Origin: Pontederia crassipes
Taxonomy: Eukaryota > Streptophyta > Magnoliopsida > Commelinales > Pontederiaceae
Length of the DNA stretch: 64,000 bases
Direction of reading: 5' to 3'
Assembly (NCBI GenBank): GCA_030549335.1
Contig: CM060187.1
Location: forward strand, 5,456,001-5,520,000
The notes below the pieces were generated by a model, which worked only from the letters and a program-made list of their open reading frames with translations, ran no database searches and was not told where the DNA came from. This document shows, in pieces, positions 12,112-24,185 of the stretch. How positions within the stretch are numbered: the first letter of the stretch is position 1; every line of letters begins with the position of its first letter. The position numbers were made by a program, and so were the translations under genes.

Positions 12112-13308
12112 ATGATTGGGACGAAAAAATGGACTCGGATGAAAATTTTTCGGGGGTGCAAAATTTCGCGCGCACGCCCCTTACTCGTGTTTTCAGTCAA
12201 GAAGGTCAAAAAATGCGAAATTTTTGATGCTGTCAAAAGATGCCAAATTTTCAACGCTTTTGTGCCTATTGATGCCTGGTGAGATGATTGGGACGAAAAA
12301 ATGGACTCAGGCGCAAATTTTCCGGGGGTGCAAAATTTTGCGCGCGCACCTTTTACTCGTGTTTTCAGTCAAGAATGTCAAAAAACACAAAATTTTTTAC
12401 GCTGTCAAAAGATGCCAAATTTTCGACGCTTTCGTGCCTGTTGATGCATGGTGAGATGATTGGGAAGAAAAAAAGGGCTCACGTGCAAACTTTCGGGGGT
12501 GCGAAATTTCGCGCGCGCGCCTTTTACCCGTGTTTTCAGCAAGAAGGTCAAAAAATGCGAAATTCTTGACGCTGTCAAAAGATGCCAAATTTTCGACGCT
12601 TTCGTGTCTATTGATACCTGATGAGATGATTGGGATGAAAAAATGGACACAGATGAAAATTTTTCGGGGGTGCAAAATTTCGCGCGCGCGTCTTTTACTC
12701 GTGTTTTCAGCCAAGAAGGTAAAAAAACACGAAATTTATGACGCTGTCAAAAGATCCAAATTTTCGACGCTTTCGTGCCTGTTGATGCATGGTGAGATGA
12801 TTGGGACGAAAAAAAGGACTCAGGCGCAAATTTTTCGTGGGTGCGAAATTCGCGCGCACGCCTTTTACTCGTGTTTTCAGCCAAGAAGGTCAAAAAACGC
12901 GAAATTTTGACGCTGTCAAAAGATGCCAAATTTTCGACGCTTTCATGCCCGTTGATGCGTGGTGAGATGATTGGGACGAAAAAAAGGACTCTGGCGCAAA
13001 TTTTCGGGGGTGCGAAATTTTGCGCGCGCACCTTTTACCCGTGCTTTCAGCCAAGAAGGTAAAAAAAATGCGAAATTTTTGACGCTATCAAAAGATGCCA
13101 AATTTTTTACGCTTTCTTTCCTGTTGATGCCTGGTGAGATGATTGGGAAGAAAAAAAGGGCACACGCGCAAACTTCCGGGGGTGCGAAATTTCGCGCGCG
13201 CGCCTTTTACCCGTGTTTTCAGCAAGAAGGTCAAAAAATGCGAAATTTTTGACGCTGTCAAAAGATGCCAAATTTTTTACGCTTTCGTGCCTATTGATGC
13301 CTGGTGAG
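12112..13308 (+). repeat. 1,197 bp tandem duplication, copy 2
   Basis: Second copy of the seven-monomer block. Differences from copy 1 include AAGATGCC for AAGTTGCC, GATACCTG for GATGCCTG and one A fewer after GAAGGT. The next unit diverges from 13309 on, so the duplication has exactly two copies. Confidence 0.9.
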
Positions 13309-16300
13309 ATAATTGGGATGAAAAAAGGACTCAGGCGCAAATTTTCCGGGGGTGCGAAATTTCGCGCGCGCCTTTTACTCGTGTTTTCAGCCAAGAAGAT
13401 AAAAAAATGAGAAATTTTTGACGCTGTCAAAAGATGCCAAATTTTTTACACTTTCATACCTGTACCGTTGATGCATGGTGAGATGATTAAGACGAAAAAA
13501 AGGACTCTGGCGCAAACTTTCGGGGGTGCAAAATTTCGCGCGCGCGCCTTTTACCCGTGTTTTCAGCCAAGAAGGTCAAAAAATGCGAAATTTTTTGACG
13601 CTATCAAAAGATGCCAAATTTTCGAGGCTTTCGTGCCTTTGATGCATGGTGAGATGATTGGGACGAAAAATGGACTCGGATGAAAATTTTCCGGGGGTGC
13701 AAAATTTCGCGCGCGCGCCTTTTACTCGTGTTTTCAGCCAAGAAGGTCAAAAAATGAGAAATTTTTGACGCTGTCAAAAGATGCCAAATTTTTTACGCTT
13801 TCATACCTGTACCTGTTGATGCATGGTGAGATGATTGAGACGAAAAAAAGGACTCTGGCGCAAATTTCCGGGGGTGCAAAATTTCGCGCGCGCGCCTTTT
13901 ACCCATGTTTTCAGCCAAGAAGGTCAAAAAATGCGAAATTTTTTACGCTGTCAAAAGATGCCAAATTTTCGACGCTTTCGTGCCTGTTGATGCATGGTGA
14001 GATGATTGGGAAGAAAAAAAGGGCACACGCGCAAACTTCCGGGGGTGCGAAATTTCGCGCGCGCGCCTTTTACCCGTGTTTTCAGCAAGAAGGTCAAAAA
14101 ATGCGAAATTTTTGACGCTTTCAAAAGATGCCAAATTTTTTACGCTTTCGTGCCTATTGATGCCTGGTGAGATAATTGGGACGAAAAAATGGACTCAGGC
14201 GCAAATTTTCCGGGCTTGCGAAATTTCGCGCGCGCCTTTTACTCGTGTTTTCAGCCAAGAAGATAAAAAAATGAGAAATTTTTGACGCTGTCAAAAGATG
14301 CCAAATTTTCGACGCTTTCGTGCCTGTTGATGCATGGTGAGATGATTGAGACAAAAAAAGGACTCAGGCGCAAATTTTTCGTGGGTGCGAAATTTCGCGC
14401 GCATGCCTTTTACTCCTGTTTTCAGCCAAGAAGGTCAAAAAACGCGAAATTTTTGACGCTGTCAAAAAATGCCAAATTTTCGACGCTTTCATGCCCGTTG
14501 ATGCGTGGTGAGATGATTGGGACGAAAAAAAGGACTCTGGCGCAAACTTCCGGGGGTGCGAAATTTCGCGCGCGAGCCTTTTTCCCGTGCTTTCAGCCAA
14601 GAAAGTAAAAAAACGTGAAATTTTTGACGCTGTCAAAAAATGCCAAATTTTCGACGCTTTCGTTCCTGTTGATGTCTGGTGAGATGATTGGGACGAAAAA
14701 TGGACTCGGATAAAAATTTTTCGGGGGTGCGAAATTTCGCGCGCGAGCCTTTTACTCGTGTTTTCAGTCAAGAAGGTCAAAAAACGAGAAATTTTTTACG
14801 CTGTCAAAAGATGCCAAATTTTCGATGCTTTCGTGCCTATTGATGCCTGGTGAGATGATTGGGACGAAAAAATGGACTCGGATGAAAATTTTTCGATGGT
14901 GCGAAATTTCGCGCGCGCGCCTTTTACTCGTGTTTTCAGTCAAGAAGGTCAAAAAATGAGAAATTTTTGACGCTGTCAAAAGATGCCAAATTTTTTACGC
15001 TTTCATACCTGTACATGTTGATGCATGGTGAGATGATTGGGACGAAAAAAAGGACTCTGGCGCAAACTTCCGGGGGTGCGAAATTTTGCGCGCGCGCCTT
15101 TTACTCGTTTTTTCAGCCAAGAAGGTCAAAAAACGTGAAATTTTTTTACGCTGTCAAAAGATGCCAAATTTTTGACGCTTTCGTTCCTGTTGATGCCTGG
15201 TGAGATTATTGGGACGAAAAAATGGACTCGGATGAAAATTTTTCGGGGGTGCGAAATTTCGCGCGCGTGCCTTTTACTCGTGTTTTTAGCCAAGAAGGTC
15301 AAAAAATGAGAAATTTTTGACGCTGTCAAAAGATGCCAAATTTTCGACGCTTTCGTACCTGTTGATGCATGGTGAGATGATTGGGACGAAAAAATGGAGT
15401 CGGATGAAAATTTTTCGGGGGTGCGAAATTTCGCGCGCACGCCTTTTACTCGTTTTTTCAGCCAAGATGGTCAAAAAATGCGAAATTTTTGACGCTGTCA
15501 AAAGATGCCAAATTTTCGGTGCTTTCGTGCCTGTTGATGCATGGTGAGATAATTGGGACGAAAAAAGTACTCAGGCGCAAATTTTTTGGGGCTGCGAAAT
15601 TTCGCGCGCGCGCCTTTTACTCGTGTTTTCAGCCAAGAAGGTCAAAAACGCGAAATTTTTTATGCTGTCAAAATATGCCAAATTTTCGCGCGCGCGCCTT
15701 TTACTCGTGTTTTGAGCAAGAAGGTCAAAAAATGCGAAATTTTTGACGCTGTCAAAAGATGCCAAATTTTTGACGATTTCGTGCCTATTGATGCTTGGTG
15801 AGATGATTGGGACGAAAAATGGACTCGGATGAAAATTTTTCGGGGGTGCAAAATTTCGCGCGCGCCTTTTACTCGTATTTTCAGTCAAGAAGGTCAAAAA
15901 ACAAGAAATTTTTGACGCTATCAAAAGATGCCAAATTTTCGACGCTTTCGTGCCTGTTGATGCATGGTGAGATGATTGGGACGAAAAAATGGACTCGCAT
16001 GAAAATTTTCCGTGGGTGCGAAATTTCGCGCGCGCGCCTTTTACTCGTGTTTTCAGCCAAGAAGGTTAAAAAATGCAAAATTTTTGACGCTGTCAAAAGA
16101 TGCCAAATTTTTGACGCTTTCGTGCCCGTTGATGCATGGTGAGATGATTTTGACGAAAAAAGGACTCAGGCGTAAATTTTTCGGGGGTGCGAAATTTCGC
16201 GCGCGCGTCTTTTACTCGTGTTTTGAGCCAAGAAGGTCAAAAACGCGAAATTTTTGACGCTGTCAAAAGATGCCAAATTTTCGACGCTTTCGTGCCTGTT

Positions 16301-19300
16301 GATGCATGGTGAGATGATTGGGACTAAAAAATGGACTCGGATGAAAATTTTCCGGGGTGCGAAATTTCGTGCGCACGCCTTTTACTCGTGTTTTCAGCCA
16401 AGAAGGTCAAAAAACGCGAAATTTTTGATGCTTTCAAAAGATGCCAAATTTTTGACGCTTTTGTGCCTATTGATGCCTGGTGAGATGATTGGGACGAAAA
16501 AATGGACTCAGGCGCAAATTTTCCGGGGGTGCGAAATTTTGCGTGCGCGCCTTTTACTCGTGTATTCAGCCAAGAAAGTCAAAAAACGCGAAATTTTTGA
16601 CGCTGTCAAAAGATGCCAAATTTACGACGCTTTCGTGCCTGTTGATGCATGGTGAGATGATTGGGAAGAAAAAAAGGGCTCACGCGCAAACTTCCGGGGG
16701 TGCGAAATTTCGCGCGCGCGCCTTTTACCCGTGTTTTCAGCAAGAAGGTCAAAAAATGCGAAATTTTTGACGCTGTCAAAAGATGCCAAATTTTTGGCGC
16801 TTTCGTGCCTATTGATGCCTGGTGAGATGATTGGGACGAAAAAATGGACACAGATGAAATTTTTTCGGGGGTGCAAAATTTCGCGCGCGCGTCTTTTACT
16901 CGTGTTTTCAGCCAAGAAGGTCAAAAAATAAGAAATTTTTGACGCTGTCAAAAGACGCCAAATTTTTGGCGCTTTCGTGCCAGTTGATGCATGGTGAGAT
17001 GATTGAGACGAAAAAAAGGACTGAGGCGCAAATTTTTCGTGGGTGCAAAATTCCGCGCGCACGCCTTTTACTCGTGTTTTCAGCTAAAAAGGTCAAAAAA
17101 TGCAAAATTTTTGATGCTGTCAAAAAATGCCAAATTTTCGACGCTTTCATGCCCGTTGATGCTTGGTGAGATGATTGGGACGAAAAAAAGGACTCTGGCG
17201 CAAACTTCCGGGGGTGCGAAATTTCGCGCGCGAGCCTTTTACCCGTGCTTTCATCCAAGAAGGTAAAAAAAATGCGAAATTTTTGACGCTGTCAAAAGAT
17301 GCCAAATTTTCGACGCTTTCATTTCTGTTGATGTCTGGTGAGATGATTGGGACGAAAAAATGGACTCGGATAAAAATTTTTCGGGGGTGCGAAATTTCGC
17401 GCGTGAGTCTTTTACTCGTGTTTACAGTCAAGAAGGTCAAAAAACGAGAAAATTTTTGCGCTATCAAAAGATGCCAAATTTTCGACGCTTTCGTACCTGT
17501 TGATGCCTGGTGAGATGATTGGGACGAAAAAATGGACTCAGATGAAAATTTTTCGGGGGTGCAAAATTTTGCGCGCGAGCCTTTTACTCGTGTTTTCGGC
17601 CAAGAAGGTCAAAAAATGAGAAATTTTTGACGCTGTCAAAAGATGCCAATTTTTTGACGCTTTCGTGCCTGTTGACGTCTGGTGAGATGATTGGGACGAA
17701 AAATGGACTCGGATGAAAATTTTTCAGGGGTGCGAAATTTCGCGCGCGTGCCTTTTACTCGTGTTTTCAGCCAAGAAGGTCAAAAAATGAGAAATTTTTG
17801 ACGCTGTCAAAAGATGCCAAATTCTCGACGCTTTCGTGGTTGTTGATGCATGGTGAGATGATTGGCACGAAAAAATGGACTCGGATGAAAATTTTTCGGG
17901 GGTGCGAAATTTCGCACGCACGCCTTTTACTCGTGTTTTCAGCCAAGAAGGTAAAAAAATGCGAAATTTTTTACGCTGTCAAAAGATGCCAAATTTTCGT
18001 CGCTTTCGTGCCTGTTGATGCATGATGAGATGATTGGGACGAAAAAATGGACTCGGATGAAAATTTTCCGGGGGGGGGGGCGAAATTTCGCGCGCACGCC
18101 TTTTACTCGTTTTTTTCAGCCAAGAAGGTCAAAAACACGAAATTCTTTATGCTGTCAAAATATGCTAAATTTTCGCGCGCGCCCCTTTTACCCGTGTTTT
18201 CAGCAAGAAGGTCAAAAAACGTGAAATTTTTAACGCTGTCAAAAGAAGCCAAAGTTTCGACGATTTCGTGCCTATTGATGCTTGGTGAGATGATTGGGAC
18301 GAAAAAATGGACTCGGACGAAATTTTTTCGGGGGTGCAAAATTTTGGACGAGCGCCTTTTACTCGTGTTTTCAGCCAAGAAGGTCAAAAAACAAGAAATT
18401 TTTGACGCTGTCAAAAGATCCCAAATTTTCGACGCTTTCGTGCCTGTTGATGCATGGTGAGATGATTGGGACGAAAAAAAGGACTCAGGCGCAAATTTTC
18501 CCGTGGTGCGAAATTTTGCGCTCGCGCCTTTTACTCGTGTTTTCAGCCAAGAAGGTCAAAAAACGCGAAATTTTTGACGCTGTCAAAAGATGCCAAATTT
18601 TCGACGCTTTCGTGCCTGTTGATGCATGGTGAGATGATTGGGACGAAAAAAAGGACTTAGGCGCAAATTTTTCGTGGGTGCGAAATTTCGCGCGCACGCC
18701 TTTTACTTGTGTTTTCATCCAAGAAGGTCAAAAAATGCGAAATTTTTGACGCTGTCAAAAGATGCCAAATTTTCGACGCTTTCATGCCCGTTGATGCGTG
18801 GTGAAATGATTGGGACGAAAAAAAGGACTCGGGCGCAAACTTCCGGGGTGCGAAATTTCGCGCGCGCGCCTTGTTCCCGTGCTTTCAGCCAAGAAGGTAA
18901 AAAAAATGCAAAATTTTTTATGCTGTCAAAAGAAGCCAAATTTTTGACGCATTCGGTCCTATTGATGCATGTGGAGATGATTGGGACGAAAAAATGGACT
19001 TGGATGAAAATATTTCGGGGGTGCGAAATTTTGCGCGCGTGCCTTTTACTCGTGTTTTCAGCCAAGAAGGTCAAAAAATGAGAAATTTTTGATCCTGTCA
19101 AAAGATGCCAAATTTTTTACGCTTTCATACCTGTACATGTTGATGCATTGTGAGATGATTGGGACGAAAAAAAGGACTCTGGCGCAAACTTCCGTGGGTG
19201 CGAAATTTTGCGCGCACGCCTTTTACCCGTGTTTTCAGCCAAGAAGGTCAAAAAACGAGAAATTTTTGACGCTGTCAAAAGATGCCAATTTTTTGACGCT

Positions 19301-20440
19301 TTCGTGCCTGTTGATGCCTGGGGAGATGATTGGGACGAAAAATGGACTCGGAGGCAAATTTTTCGGGGGTGCGAAATTTCGCGCGCGCGCCTTTTACTCG
19401 TGTTTTCAGCCAAGAAGTCAAAAAATGAGAAATTTTTGACGCTGCCAAAAGATGCCAAATTTTCGACGCTTTCGTACCTGTTGATGCATGGTGAGATGAT
19501 TGGGATGAAAAAATGGACTCGGATGAAAATTTTCCGTCGGTGCGAAATTTCGCGCGCACGCCATTTACTCGTGTATTCAGCCAAGAAGGTCAAAAAATGC
19601 AAAATTTTTGACGCTGTCAAAAGATGCCAAATTTTCGACGCTTTCGTGCCTGTTGATGCATGGTGAGATGATTGGGACAAAAAAGGACTCAGGCACAAAT
19701 TTTTCGGGGGTGCGAAATTTCACGCGCGCGCCTTTTACCCGTGTTTTCAGCCAAGAAGGTCAAAAACACAAAATTTTTTATGCTGTCAAAATATGCCAAA
19801 TTTTCGCGCGTGCGCCTTTTACCCATGTTTTCAGCAAGAAGGTCAAAAAATGCAAAATTTTTGACGCTGTCAAAACATGCCAAATATTCGACGCTTTCAT
19901 GCCCGTTGATGCGTGGTGAGATGATTGGGACGAAAAAAAGGACTCTGGCGCAAACTTCCGGGGGTGCGAAATTTCGCGCGCGCGCGCCTTTTACCCGTGT
20001 TTTCAGCTAAGAAGGTAAAAAAATGCAAAATTTTTTGACGTTGTCAATAGATGCCAAATTTTCGACGCTTTCGTTCCTGTTGATGCCTGGTGAGATGATT
20101 GGGACGAAAAAATGGACTCGGATGAAAATTTTTCGGAGGTGCGAAATTTTGCGCGCGAGCCTTTTACTCGTGTTTTCAGCCAAGAAGGTCAAAAAATGAG
20201 AAATTTTTGACGCTGTCAAAAGATACCAATTTTTTGACGCTTTCGTGCCAGTTGATGCCTAGTGAGAAGATTGGGACAAAAAAATGAACTCGGATAAAAA
20301 TTTTTCGGGCGTGCGAAATTCGCGCACGCGCCTTTTACTCGTGTTTTCAGCCAAGAAGGTCAAAAAATGAGAAATTTTTGACGCTGTCAAAAGATGCCAA
20401 ATTTTCGACGCTTTCGTGCCTGTTGATGCATGGTGAGATG
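13309..20440 (+). repeat. Zone A7: simple monomers, few composites
   Basis: Mostly 171-172 bp units with CTGTAC-insertion units near 13459, 13806, 15008 and 19130. Composites appear at about 15.68, 18.17 and 19.80 kb. About 15571-16100 and 16908-17258 are relatives of blocks in zone A1. An 11-G run lies at 18070-18080. I see nothing but repeat in this stretch. Confidence 0.85.
18070..18080 (+). repeat. Expanded G11 run
   Basis: The usual GGGGGTGCGAAA has become eleven G followed by CGAAA, with loss of the intervening T. It looks like homopolymer slippage or a consensus-calling artefact in a single monomer. Confidence 0.85.
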
Positions 20441-21800
20441 ATTGGGACGAAAAAAGAACTCAGGCGCAAATTTTCCGGTGGTGCGAAATTTCGCGCGCGC
20501 GCCTTTTACTCGTGTTTTCAGCAAAGAAGGTTAAAAACCCGAAATTTTTTACGCTGTCAAAATATGCCAAATTTTCGACGCTTTCGTGCCTGTTGATGCA
20601 TGGTGAGATGATTGGGACAAAAAAAAGGACTCAGGCGCAAATTTTACTGTGGTGCGAAATTTCGCACGCGCCCCTTTTACCCGTGTTTTCAGTCAAGAAG
20701 GTCAAAAAATGCGAAATTTTTGACGCTGTCAAAAGATGCCAAATTTTTTACGCTTTCGTGCCTATTGATGCATGGTGAGATGATTGGGACGAAAAAAGGA
20801 CTCAGGCGCAAATTTTCCGGTGGTGCGAAATTTCGCGCCTCGCCTTTTACTTGTGTTTTTAGCAAAGAAGGTTAAAAACACAAAATTTTTTATGCTGTCA
20901 AAATATGCCAAATTTTCGCGCGCGCGCCTTTTACCCGTGTTTTCAGCAAGAAGGTCAAAAAATGCAAAAATTTTTACGCTGTCAAAAGATGCCAAATTTT
21001 CGACGATTTCATGCCTATTGATGCCTGGTGAGATGATTGGGACGAAAAAATGGACTCGGATGAAAATTTTTCGGGGGTTCAAAATTTCGCGCGCGCGCCT
21101 TTTACTCGTGTTTTCAGCCAAGAAGGTCAAAAAATAAGAAATTTTTGACGCTGTCAAAAGAAGCCAAATTTTCGACGCTTTCGTGCCTGTTGATGCAAGG
21201 TGAGATGATTGGGACGAAAAAAACGACACAGGCGCAAATTTTTCGGGGGTGCGAAATTTTGCGCGCACGCCTTTTACTCGTGTTTTCAGCCAAGAAGGTC
21301 AAAAACGCGAAATTTTTTATACTGTCAAAATATGCCAAATTTTTGACGCTTTCGTGCCTATTGATGCATGGTGAGATGATTGGGACGAAAAAATGGACTC
21401 GGATGAAAATTTTCCGAGGGTGCGAAATTTCGCACGCACGCCTTTTACTCGTGTTTTCAACCAAGAAGGTCAAAAATGCGAAATTTTTGACACTGTCAAA
21501 AGATGCCAAATTTTCGACGCTTTCATGCCTGTTGATGCATGGTGAGATGATTGGGACGAAAAAAGGACTCAGGCGCAAATTTTTCGGTGGTGCGAAATTT
21601 CGTGCGCGCGCCTTTTATTCGTGTTTTCAGCAAAGAAGGTTAAAAACGCGAAATTTTTTACGCTGTCAAAATATGCCAAATTTTCGCGTGCGCGCCTTTT
21701 ACTCGTGTTTTCAGCAAGAAGGTCAAAAAACACGAAATTTTTTACGCTGTTAAAAGATGCCAAATTTTCGACGATTTAGTGCCTATTGATGCCTGGTGAG

Positions 21801-22098
21801 ATGATTGGGAGGAAAAAATGGACTCGGATGAAAATTTTTCGGGGGTGCAAAATTTCGCGCGCGCGCCTTTTACTCGTGTTTTCAGCCAAGAAGGTCAAAA
21901 AATGCGAAATTTTCGACGCTATCGTGCCTGTTGATGCATGGAGAGATGATTGGGATGAAAATTTTTCGGGGATGCGAAATTTCGCGCGCGCGCCTCTTAC
22001 TCGTGTTTTCAGCCAAGAAGGTAAAAAACGCGAAATTTTTTACGCTGTCAAAATATGCCAAATTTTCGACGCTTTCGTGCTTGTTGATGCATGGTGAG
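21801..22098 (+). repeat. Two adjacent deleted units (145 and 153 bp)
   Basis: The unit at 21801-21945 has lost one 27 bp subrepeat (AATGCGAAATTTTCGACGCT). The next, 21946-22098, has lost about 18 bp between two GATGAAAA motifs of the left arm. The related block at 26.3-26.5 kb keeps both segments, so both deletions are secondary. Confidence 0.8.
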
Positions 22099-23458
22099 AT
22101 GATTGGGACGAAAAAAGGACTCAGGCGCAAATTTTTCGGTGGTGCGAAATTCGCGCGCGCGCCTTTTACTCGTGTTTTCAGCAAAGAAGGTTAAAAATGC
22201 GAAATTTTTTACGCTGTCAAAATATGCCAAATTTTCGCACGCGCGCCTTTTACCCGTGTTTTCAGCAAGAAGGTCAAAAAATGTGAAATTTTTTACGCTG
22301 TCAAAAAATGCCAAATTTTCGACGATTTCGTGCCTATTGATGCTTGGTGAGATGATTGGGACGAAAAAATGGACTCGGATGAAAATTTTTTGGGGGTGCA
22401 AAATTTCGCGCGCGCCTTTTACTCGTGTTTTCAGCCAAGAAGGTCAAAAAATGAGAAATTTTTGACGCTGTCAAAAGATGCCAAATTTTCGACGCTTTCG
22501 TGCCTGTTGATGCATGGTGAGATGATTGGGACGAAAAAAGGACTCAGGCGCAAATTTTCCGGTGGTGCGAAATTTCGCACGCGCCCCTCTTACCGTGTTT
22601 TCAGTCAAGAAGGTCAAAAAATGCGAAATTTTTGACGCTGTCAAAAGATGCCAAATTTTTTACGCTTTCGTGCCTATTGATGCATGGTGAGATGATTGGG
22701 ACGAAAAAAGGACTCAGGCGCAAATTTTCCGGTGGTGCGAAATTTCGCGCCGCGCCTTTTACTCGTGTTTTCAGTAAAGAAGATTAAAAACGCAAAATTT
22801 TTGATGCTATCAAAATATGCCAAATTTTCGCGCGCGCGCCTTTTACCCGTGTTTTCAGCAAGATGGTCAAAAAATGCAAAATTTTTTACGCTGTCAAAAG
22901 ATGCCAAATTTTCGACGATTTCATGCCTATTGATGCCTGGTGAGATGATTGGGACGAAAAAATGGACTCGGATGAAAATTTTTCGGGGGTTCAAAATTTC
23001 GCGCGCGCGCCTTTTACTTGTGTTTTCAGCCAAGAAGGTCAAAAAATTAGAAATTTTTGACGCTGTCAAAAGATGCCAAATTTTCAACGCTTTCGTGCCT
23101 GTTGATGCAAGGTGAGATGATTGTGACGAAAAAAAAGACACAGGCGCAAATTTTTCGGGGGTGCAAAATTTCGCGCACGCGCCTTTTACTCGTGTTTTCA
23201 GCCAAGAAGGTCAAAAAACGCGAAATTTTTGACGCTGTCAAAAGATGCCAAAGTTTCGACGCTTTCGTCCCCGTTGATGCATGGTGAGATGATTGGGACG
23301 AAAAAAAGGACTCTGGCGCAAACTTCCGGGGGTGCAAAACTTCGCGCGCGCGCCTTTTACCCGTGTTTTCAGCCAAAATGTCAAAAAATGTGAAATTTTT
23401 GACGCTGTAAAAAGATACCAAATTTTCGACGCTTTCGTGCCTATTGATGCATGTTGAG

Positions 23459-23615
23459 ATGATTGGGACGAAAAAATGGACTCGGATGAAAATTTTCCGG
23501 GGGTGCGAAATTTTGCGCGCACGCCTTTTACTCGTGTTTTCAGCTAAGAAGGTCAAAAATGCAAAATTTTTTACGTTGTCAAAAGATGCCAAATTTTCGA
23601 CGCTTTCGTGGTGAG
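23459..23615 (+). repeat. 157 bp deleted unit
   Basis: CGCTTTCGTG is joined directly to GTGAGATGATTGGG, so the GTTGATGCATG segment that closes almost every other monomer is absent. The join falls in a shared GTG. Confidence 0.8.
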
Positions 23616-24040
23616 ATGATTGGGACGAAAAAAGGACTCAGGCGCAAATTTTCCGGTGGTGCGAAATTCGCGCGCGCGCCTTTTACTCGTGTTTTCAGCA
23701 AAGACGGTCAAAAACGTGAAATTTTTTACGCTGTCAAAATATGCCAAATTTTCGCGCGCGCGCCTTTTACTCGTGTTTTCAGCAAGAAGGTCAAAAAACA
23801 CGAAATTTTTTACGCTGTTAAAAGATGCCAAATTTTCGACGATTTAGTGCCTATTGATGCCTGGTGAGATGATTGGGAGGAAAAAATGGACTCGGATGAA
23901 AATTTTTCGGGGGTGCAAAATTTCGCGCGCGCGCCTTTTACTCGTGTTTTCAGCCAAGAAGGTCAAAAAATAAGAAAATTTTGACGCTGTCAAAAGATGC
24001 CAAATTTTCGACGCTTTCGTACCTGTTGATGCATGGTGAG

Positions 24041-24185
24041 ATGATTGGGACGCAAAAATGGACTCGGATGAAAATTTTCCGCGGGTGCGAAATTTTGCGC
24101 GCACGCCTTTTACTCGTGTTTTAAGACAAGAAGGTCAAAAGATGCCAAATTTTCGACGCTATCGTGCCTGTTGATGCATGGAGAG
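24041..24185 (+). repeat. 145 bp deleted unit
   Basis: AAGAAGGTCAAAAGATGCC shows that the first 27 bp subrepeat is missing; the join lies in GTCAAAA, shared by both subrepeats. It is an independent loss of the same 27 bp as at 21801 and 50640. Confidence 0.8.

Noticed and set aside
19117-19698. 193-codon open frame on the minus strand
   Set aside because: Antisense reading of the same repeat; overlapping plus-strand frames of similar length exist at the same place.
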